Assembly: GCA_964558665.1 (NCBI GenBank)
Contig: CAZLFA010000036.1
Location: 1 to 39,574, forward strand
Reading direction: 5' to 3'
From: CAZLFA01 sp964558665
GTDB lineage: Bacteria; Desulfobacterota; Syntrophia; Syntrophales; PHBD01
DNA: 39,574 nucleotides
Position numbers and translations under genes: made by a program. This document shows, piece by piece, positions 35,269 through 39,574 of the stretch. Under the pieces are notes generated by a model. The model ran no database searches. It saw nothing but the letters and a program-made list of their open reading frames with translations, and had not been told where the DNA came from. The number at the start of each line of letters is the position of its first letter. The stretch's first letter is position 1.

Positions 35269-36099
35269 TCATGAAAACAATTTCAATACCGACTGCGCGG
35301 TATGGGAAGCCATACCGAGTTGTGTAACGCTAAGATTCTGTCTCGTTTGCAGCATTAACATGTTTGCTGATTCCTCATTCATATCAGCCAATGTCAAATT
35401 ATCTGCCCCTGACTTAAAATTATTTATTACCCCCGTAGTGCAATCCTCGCGCGAGGTTATAATGTTAAGATTCTCCGTCAAGGATTTTGACTCTGTTCTC
35501 AGGTTGGTGGTTGCTGAATCTACCGATTTCAGCGAATTGTTTATAGCTGTGTTATCTGTTGTAGTCCAATTGTTCCCGGCATAACTCAACCCCAGACTTC
35601 CCAAATCTCTTGCCTCAAATCCCTTGATATTCAGGCTACTGGAACCTGTAGCATCGAATTTTATCGATAACGTTGTATCACCGGAAAGAAGATTGGTTCC
35701 TTTATAACCAGCATCCTTGGCTAAACTCGTAATCTGATCCATTACCGTATCGTACTGTTTTGCATAGGAAGCTCGCACGGCCGTATCACCCGCAACCAGC
35801 GCATTGTCCGCAATACTTTTGGCCTGGTTTAGCATATCATTCATTGCAGTTATTGAATTATTTGCCGTATTAACAGTATTGATGCCTTCAGACATGCCGT
35901 CTTTTGTAGCGAGAAGATCGCCCGCCTGCTGTAATAACTGCTGCGCCGCAGCAAAGAGGACGGGATCATCAACCGATGATGTTACTTTTTTCCCCGTAGC
36001 CAATCTATCTTGCGTACGGTTCACAAGCTTTGATGTATCCTGAATATTCAACAAAGATTTTCGCGAACCGGAAGTCAAAGACACGTCACTTACTGCCAT
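35269..36099 (-). CDS. Flagellin, short orphan copy
   Basis: A 276-residue flagellin. The N-terminal D0/D1 region has LNIQDTSKLVNRTQDRLATGKKV and SVDDPVLFAAAQ. The C-terminal D1/D0 region has GADNLTLADMNEESANMLMLQTRQNLSVTQLGMASHTAQSVLKLFS. The variable middle is small (about 150-200). These end helices form the filament core, so it could assemble. No other flagellar gene, chaperone or secretion gene is in the window, so it is an orphan here. AAGGTGATGAT lies just before the ATG. It is AT-rich and lies between palindromic repeat copies 1 and 2. Confidence 0.92.
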   Translation of the reverse strand: MAVSDVSLTSGSRKSLLNIQDTSKLVNRTQDRLATGKKVTSSVDDPVLFAAAQQLLQQAGDLLATKDGMSEGINTVNTANNSITAMNDMLNQAKSIADNALVAGDTAVRASYAKQYDTVMDQITSLAKDAGYKGTNLLSGDTTLSIKFDATGSSSLNIKGFEARDLGSLGLSYAGNNWTTTDNTAINNSLKSVDSATTNLRTESKSLTENLNIITSREDCTTGVINNFKSGADNLTLADMNEESANMLMLQTRQNLSVTQLGMASHTAQSVLKLFS

Positions 36100-36212
36100 A
36101 TCATCACCTTAATAATCTTTTATGGCTTAATCTTATCACAGTTATTTGAAATAAGCGTAAAAATATTTACACAAATTATCTTCTTTAGGCAATTCCGACC
36201 TGTAAATAAAGA

Positions 36213-36288
36213 GGGACGGTTCCATTTAATTAAACTACTGTTAATACTATATTTCTTTCCAGTACTTTTAATTTAATAGAACCGTCCC
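36213..36288 (+). repeat. 76-bp palindromic element, copy 2
   Basis: It has the same GGGACGGTTC...GAACCGTCCC ends and exactly the same length as copy 1. The middle (ACTATATTTCTTTCCAGTAC) is intermediate between copies 1/3 and 4/5. It lies between the flagellin start and the antitoxin stop, both on the minus strand, so it is in the flagellin upstream region and could also act as a hairpin terminator for the toxin-antitoxin transcript (T-run after it on the plus strand). Confidence 0.88.
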
Positions 36289-36340
36289 CTATTTTTTTTT
36301 AAGAAAAATCAGTATTCCTCTGAATAGCCGGATGAGGGGG

Positions 36341-36637
36341 CTACACTGCGACAAACTCGATCTTAATGCGCATCCCCGTTGCCGCGGCGATCTTTTCTAA
36401 AGTCTTGAGCGTAAAACCCTCATACTCACCACTCTCAATTCTGGAAATTGCCTGCTGACTGGTTCCCATAAGTTTTGCCAGTTGCTGCTGTGACAATCCT
36501 TTCTTCTCACGAAGTTCAGCAATTTTTATTGCCAGCATCAGAGCCTGCCGTTCTTCCTTGTAATGAATTGCAAACTCAGGATCTTTCATATCTTCGTGCA
36601 ACCGGTTTTTGAATGTCCGAACTTTGATTTTTTTCAT
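36341..36637 (-). CDS. higA: XRE-type antitoxin (HigA-like)
   Basis: A 98-residue protein with a helix-turn-helix (LSQQQLAKLMGTSQQAISRIESGEYEGFTLKTLEKIAAATG, about 45-85). It would neutralise the preceding toxin and repress the operon. GGAGG at 36644-36648 on the minus strand precedes the ATG. The start overlaps the toxin stop by four bases (ATGA). Toxin-before-antitoxin order is the HigBA arrangement. The gene symbol is by layout and family likeness. Confidence 0.88.
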   Translation of the reverse strand: MKKIKVRTFKNRLHEDMKDPEFAIHYKEERQALMLAIKIAELREKKGLSQQQLAKLMGTSQQAISRIESGEYEGFTLKTLEKIAAATGMRIKIEFVAV

Positions 36638-36993
36638 ATTTCACCTCCTGCCGGATACCTGCTTATCCAATCTTCCATTCGTTTTTCCGCTAGGTCCACA
36701 TCGTTCTTTTTTAGTTGCTGTGTCTTTTTTGTAAATGCATGTACCAAGACAATCTGATTGAGTATCTGGAAGAAGTAGAGAATACGGTACTGGTTCGAGC
36801 TGTGTTGTATTCTCAATTCTCTTATTTTGCCCCTGACAATATCTGCATAGGGTCGTTTGAGATTCGGGCCCTGTTCTTCCAACAGTGACAGATATGCGGC
36901 CACCTTAGCCCTTGATTTATTGTCTAACTTATCAAGAAAATCATCAAGCGGAGAATCGCCTCGATCATTCGTATAGAAGATTATGTTGTACAT
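36634..36993 (-). CDS. higB: RelE/HigB-like toxin (Gp49/DUF891 family)
   Basis: The 119-residue protein has the RelE-fold Gp49 pattern: SPLDDFLDKLDNKSRAKVAAYL, GPNLKRPYADIVRGKIRELRIQHSSNQYRILYFF, and VLVHAFTKKTQ. Such toxins cut mRNA at the ribosome. I chose the ATG at 36993, five bases after GGAGG; a TTG four codons upstream overlaps that site. It forms a bicistronic unit with the antitoxin gene. Repeat copy 3 lies about 150 bases upstream. Confidence 0.9.
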   Translation of the reverse strand: MYNIIFYTNDRGDSPLDDFLDKLDNKSRAKVAAYLSLLEEQGPNLKRPYADIVRGKIRELRIQHSSNQYRILYFFQILNQIVLVHAFTKKTQQLKKNDVDLAEKRMEDWISRYPAGGEI

Positions 36994-37143
36994 GCATGCC
37001 TCCAAACTGTAGCCATTAAATACATCGATTTTGATGTATTGTCAAGAAGCTCTTGCTGGTCATAATATTGGCAATTCTGCTGCACTATGTGACATTCTCC
37101 CAACTTACATATAAACAGTCTGACCAAGCCAAGTACATATAGA

Positions 37144-37219
37144 GGGACGGTTCTATTTAATTAAACTGCTGTTAATATTATGTATTTTGCTAAGACTTTT
37201 AATTTAAAAGAACCGTCCC
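37144..37219 (+). repeat. 76-bp palindromic element, copy 3
   Basis: The ends and length equal copy 1, with the middle nearly identical to it (TGTTAATATTATGTATTTTG). It lies in the divergent gap between the toxin gene and the isochorismatase-fold gene, so it may sit in one or both promoter regions. Confidence 0.88.
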
Positions 37220-37330
37220 CTATTATTTTCTATTATTTTGCAAAAAAAATCATCCTGTGGGAATAAAGTTATCATAGATCACCGTAGAAATTGGAAACGC
37301 TAAAAACTTTGAAAGGAAAAAATCGAAAGA

Positions 37331-38149
37331 ATGAAAAAAGAAAGAGTTGAATTATTGATCATTGACCCACAGAACGACTTCTGTGATCCTCACGGTGCCT
37401 TGTTTGTAGCAGGTGCCGACAAAGATTCCGAACGTCTTGCAAAGATGATCGGGAGACTTCGTGACAGAATCGATGATATACATGTCACTCTCGATTCTCA
37501 TCATCTTGTAGATGTTGCTCATCCTATTTTTCTGGTTGATCAAAACGGGAATCATCCGGCACCATTTACAATGATCCTTGAATCTGATGTGAGTTCTGGA
37601 AAATGGAGAACAACAAATCCGGGATTTATGAAGAGATTCATAGCTTATCTGAATCAACTGACAAAAAATGGGCGGTATCCTCTTTGTGTATGGCCTCCTC
37701 ATTGCCTCATAGGATCATGGGGACATAATGTGGTTCCTGTCGTCTTTGAACAACTTCTGTCATGGGAAGCAAATTTTGCGATGGTGGACTATGTTATCAA
37801 AGGGTCTAATATCTGGACAGAACATTACAGTGCCGTTCAGGCCGAAGTTCCTGATGCGTCAGATCCCGGAACCATGTTGAATACCGGTTTGATTCAGACT
37901 CTTCGGAATGCTGATATAATTGGTATTACCGGTCAGGCATTATCTCATTCTGTTGCCAATACTGTAAGGGACATTGCAAATAACTTTGGTGAAGACAATA
38001 TCAAAAAGATGGTCCTTTTGATCGACACTACCAGTCCGGTCGGAGACCTTCCGGGAAGCAGTATCTTCAAAAATATGGCCGAAGATTTTGTCAGTGAAAT
38101 GACAAAAAGAGGAATGAAAGTACAGAAAAGCACTGACTTTTTGAACTAA
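37331..38149 (+). CDS. Isochorismatase/nicotinamidase-fold protein with Cys-to-Ser change
   Basis: A 272-residue cysteine-hydrolase-family protein. D12 in IIDPQNDF and K157 in YVIKGSN match the catalytic Asp and Lys. The nucleophile position, usually Cys in a segment such as GxAxSHCVxNT, is Ser 207 here (GQALSHSVANTV; codon TCT). A Ser could still act weakly, or the protein may be inactive or bind a ligand. Its length exceeds the typical 180-220 residues. GAAAGGAAAAAATCG lies before the ATG. No NAD-salvage gene is nearby. It is AT-rich and bounded by repeat copies 3 and 4. Confidence 0.82.
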   Translation: MKKERVELLIIDPQNDFCDPHGALFVAGADKDSERLAKMIGRLRDRIDDIHVTLDSHHLVDVAHPIFLVDQNGNHPAPFTMILESDVSSGKWRTTNPGFMKRFIAYLNQLTKNGRYPLCVWPPHCLIGSWGHNVVPVVFEQLLSWEANFAMVDYVIKGSNIWTEHYSAVQAEVPDASDPGTMLNTGLIQTLRNADIIGITGQALSHSVANTVRDIANNFGEDNIKKMVLLIDTTSPVGDLPGSSIFKNMAEDFVSEMTKRGMKVQKSTDFLN

Positions 38150-38176
38150 ATAATAAACCTGGAGAGAGATATAATT

Positions 38177-38296
38177 ATGCCTGAACTGGTGGATGACCGA
38201 TTTGGCTGGAAAGAAACTGCAATGGGCGTTTATCTCATCCAGACCTCAGCGAGGATAATGTGCAATACTTCCAAAACTCAAAACCGGTCTCAATGA
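38177..38296 (+). pseudogene. Short open frame, probably a truncated gene start
   Basis: A 39-codon frame begins MPELVDDRFGWKETAMGVYLIQ, eight bases after GGAGAGAG, a good ribosome binding site. It lies 27 bases after the isochorismatase-fold gene, as a second operon gene would. It soon becomes low-information sequence and stops. A different frame stays open to a stop at about 38354, so a frameshifted or truncated gene is possible. I recognise no family. Confidence 0.3.
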
Positions 38297-38386
38297 CTCA
38301 AAGTGCACCCATCAATGAACGATCTTCAAGGAGAAAACCGGATGTCATCACGTGAAGAAAAATTCGCAATATGTAAAATGTAAAAT

Positions 38387-38462
38387 GGGACGGTTCTATT
38401 TAATTAAACTCCCGTTAATAAGCTATTTCTTTCTAGTACTTTTGGTTTAATAGAACCGTCCC
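38387..38462 (+). repeat. 76-bp palindromic element, copy 4
   Basis: It has GGGACGGTTC...GAACCGTCCC ends and the same length as the others. The middle (CCCGTTAATAAGCTATTTC) is almost identical to copy 5. Copies 4 and 5 also share the right flank CAATTATTTC, suggesting the mobile unit extends a little beyond the palindrome or that one copy derives from the other. Confidence 0.88.
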
Positions 38463-38474
38463 CAATTATTTCAC

Positions 38475-38653
38475 ATGCTTAGCGCAATATTAACGGCAAT
38501 TGAGGAATCCGGCCTTGAAAGCGTCCAAGTAAGCGACCATCAAAGCGACCAAGTAATACGCCTGATTGAGGCTATCGGGAAATCGGTTCGCAGCGCATCC
38601 GATCTCATGGCCGAACTGGGATTATCGCATAGACCGACATTCCGGACATTAGT
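38475..38653 (+). pseudogene. Gene fragment trapped between repeat copies 4 and 5
   Basis: The frame encodes VIRLIEAIGKSVRSASDLMAEL and then GLSHRPTFR, which resembles the C-terminal winged-helix end of AlbA-type ATP-binding or Fic-like proteins, where GLSHRPTFRxNYLxPAL is usual. Here the expected continuation is lost: repeat copy 5 begins four codons after PTFR and the frame runs into it. The upstream part of the gene is also missing. Family assignment is from the short motif only. Confidence 0.55.
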
Positions 38654-38729
38654 GGGACGGTTCTATTTAATTAAACTCCCGTTAATAAGCTATTTCTTCC
38701 TAGTACTTTTGGTTTAATAGAACCGTCCC
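38654..38729 (+). repeat. 76-bp palindromic element, copy 5
   Basis: It is nearly identical to copy 4, 267 bases away and in the same orientation. It interrupts the frame of the preceding gene fragment, direct evidence that the element can disrupt coding sequence. Confidence 0.88.
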
Positions 38730-38741
38730 CAATTATTTCGG

Positions 38742-38846
38742 TTAATAGAGGCAAGACGTCCTGGTGCTCATATAAATAAAGTTCAGATAAAGCTTTTCGA
38801 GAGTGTATTACCTGACATTCAGCCGCGGGAATACAACGCATGTTAA
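38742..38846 (+). pseudogene. Startless open frame after repeat copy 5
   Basis: A 34-codon open frame (LIEARRPGAHINKVQIKLFE...PREYNAC, then TAA) lacks an ATG and is blocked upstream by a stop inside the repeat. It may be the tail of a gene cut by the repeat or by deletion. I do not recognise it. Confidence 0.25.
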
Positions 38847-38904
38847 TCATTGTGTGATATTCAAATTTGCGTTAAGTTATTCAAATACTGGGGTATCCTA
38901 AAAG

Positions 38905-38932
38905 CATAAAGGGGGCGTCCTCTATTTTTCCT
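38905..38932 (+). repeat. Probable internally deleted sixth copy of the palindromic element
   Basis: CATAAAGGGGG matches the left flank of copy 1, and CGTCCTCTATTTTTCCT matches its right flank (CGTCCCCTATTTTTCCT). The whole palindrome between them is missing. This fits deletion between the two arms or excision leaving a footprint. Confidence 0.5.
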
Positions 38933-38979
38933 CACTTTAGATAAGCACTGAAATATTGCACATAGAAAGGAAGCTTACT

Positions 38980-39258
38980 ATGAACAAATCAGATCTCATT
39001 GCAGAGTTGGCAAAGAAAGAAAAAATGACCGAGATAAATGCTGCCAGGATCGTCAACCTGATCTTTGATGGTTTCACTGAAACACTGAAGAAAGGTGGAA
39101 GGATCGAACTCAGAGGGTTTGGCGCCTTTACTGTGAGGAAATACAAGTCTTATTCAGGAAGAAATCCAAAAACCGGAGGCAAAATTCCGGTTAAGCCCAA
39201 GAAGCTTCCGTTCTTCAAGACAGGCAAAGAATTAAAGCAGAAGGTGGATGAAACATAA
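38980..39258 (+). CDS. HU/IHF-family DNA-bending protein
   Basis: A 92-residue nucleoid protein: MNKSDLIAELAKKEKMT, then IELRGFGAFTVRKYKSYSGRNPKTG with the proline-bearing DNA-intercalating arm (RNPKTGGKIPV), then FKTGKELKQKV. The family acts as dimers and bends DNA in the minor groove. The ATG at 38980 has AAAGGAAG upstream; an earlier in-frame TTG lacks support. HU and IHF-alpha/beta cannot be separated by eye. Confidence 0.93.
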   Translation: MNKSDLIAELAKKEKMTEINAARIVNLIFDGFTETLKKGGRIELRGFGAFTVRKYKSYSGRNPKTGGKIPVKPKKLPFFKTGKELKQKVDET

Positions 39259-39465
39259 CAGGTTTGCATTATGGTTAAGCATCCAGAGTTTTCGGATGGA
39301 TGCTAACCAGGATTTGTTTGGAACCAGCTTTATTTGCAGTTTACACCCAACAGCAGCAGCATATCTACGTAAAGTAGCAATGGACGGTGAGGGCCTTTTG
39401 CTTCCGCCGCCAGCTTCAAGCCTGGCAACAGCAGGCGTTTCGGTTCCCATTCGTACGGCTGTCAA
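39232..39465 (-). pseudogene. Truncated XRE/HigA-type antitoxin fragment
   Basis: The minus-strand frame contains AVRMGTETPAVARLEAGGGS, PSIATLRRYAAAVGCKLQIKLVP, the second half of an XRE antitoxin helix-turn-helix and its C-terminal strand. The first helices are absent: the frame can only start at TTG 39465 or the internal ATG, and an in-frame stop lies about 16 codons before that TTG. The 3' end overlaps the HU-like gene by 27 bases. No matching toxin gene is in the remaining 109 bases. Confidence 0.55.
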
Positions 39466-39574
39466 AAGAAAAAACGGCTCATAAAACCAGCCTAAAACAT
39501 GTCAATAAATCATATGGCTCTTAGCCCATCTTCCGCAGTTGGAAAATGTGAAAGAGGTAATATCAGCTAGTTAC

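Larger units (their letters stand above)
38150..38979. other. Mosaic of gene fragments and repeats
   Basis: These 830 bases contain no intact recognised gene. They hold a short frame at 38177-38296, repeat copy 4, a gene fragment at 38475-38653, repeat copy 5, an open but startless frame to the stop at 38844-38846, and a probable collapsed repeat at 38905-38932. The HU-like gene follows, with AAAGGAAG just before its ATG. Confidence 0.6.

Noticed and set aside
35088..38729. Integron-type gene cassette array, with the 76-bp palindromes as attC sites
   Set aside because: The size, palindromy and toxin-antitoxin cargo are suggestive, but the ends GGGACGGTTC lack the GTTRRRY/RYYYAAC core sites. 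Genes also lie on both strands, and no integrase is seen.
35088..38729. CRISPR array
   Set aside because: The repeats are 76 bp, palindromic and separated by whole genes of irregular length, not by uniform short spacers; there are no cas genes.
39248..39484. 78-codon plus-strand open frame after the HU-like gene
   Set aside because: It overlaps the HU end and is the complement of the truncated antitoxin fragment; its translation matches nothing I know.

Overview
The window reads as a chromosomal segment of a Gram-negative, anaerobe-like bacterium. A member of the Desulfobacterota (former Deltaproteobacteria, Syntrophales-like) is my best guess. It rests on the split cobalamin methionine synthase, the homoaconitase-type LeuC/LeuD pair, the lipoprotein and AsmA envelope genes, and dispersed palindromic repeats of a kind I associate with that group. 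The taxonomic call is inference only.

Bases 1-15.5 kb are core metabolism. They hold a hybrid PAS histidine kinase (minus strand), leuC-leuD-leuB for leucine synthesis, a stand-alone MetH reactivation-domain gene with a MetH lacking that domain, pyrE, a DUF3047 exported protein and a large AsmA-like envelope protein. Endonuclease V and ribF are convergent on the other strand. A tRNA-Leu(CAG) with its own promoter and terminator follows. Next come a Fic protein preceded by 12-bp-period repeats, a lipoprotein and a CapA-like phosphoesterase.

Bases 18.9-28.9 kb hold the most interesting unit: one plus-strand operon behind a near-consensus sigma-70 promoter. It encodes an ABC exporter with an N-terminal PH-like domain and a zinc ribbon, a DUF1854 protein, and three tandem cyanophycin-synthetase paralogues (called A, B and C here). 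The catalytic motifs look divided between them. A keeps a putative HxxEH primer-making hydrolase motif and an intact ATP-grasp domain, but has a truncated Mur-ligase domain. B has intact ATP-grasp and Mur-ligase domains but a broken HxxEH. C has lost the HxxEH motif, the ATP-grasp glycine loop and the Walker A lysine. No cyanophycinase gene lies in the window.

Bases 29-35 kb carry a complete type I restriction-modification locus, hsdR-hsdM-hsdS. Its specificity subunit has two AT-rich recognition domains set between near-identical repeats.

Bases 35-39.6 kb are an AT-rich mosaic. It holds an IS3-type transposase remnant, an orphan flagellin, a HigBA-like toxin-antitoxin pair, an isochorismatase-fold protein whose catalytic Cys is Ser, gene fragments and an HU/IHF-like protein. 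Five copies of one 76-bp palindromic element, all in one orientation, lie between these genes, with a probable collapsed sixth copy.
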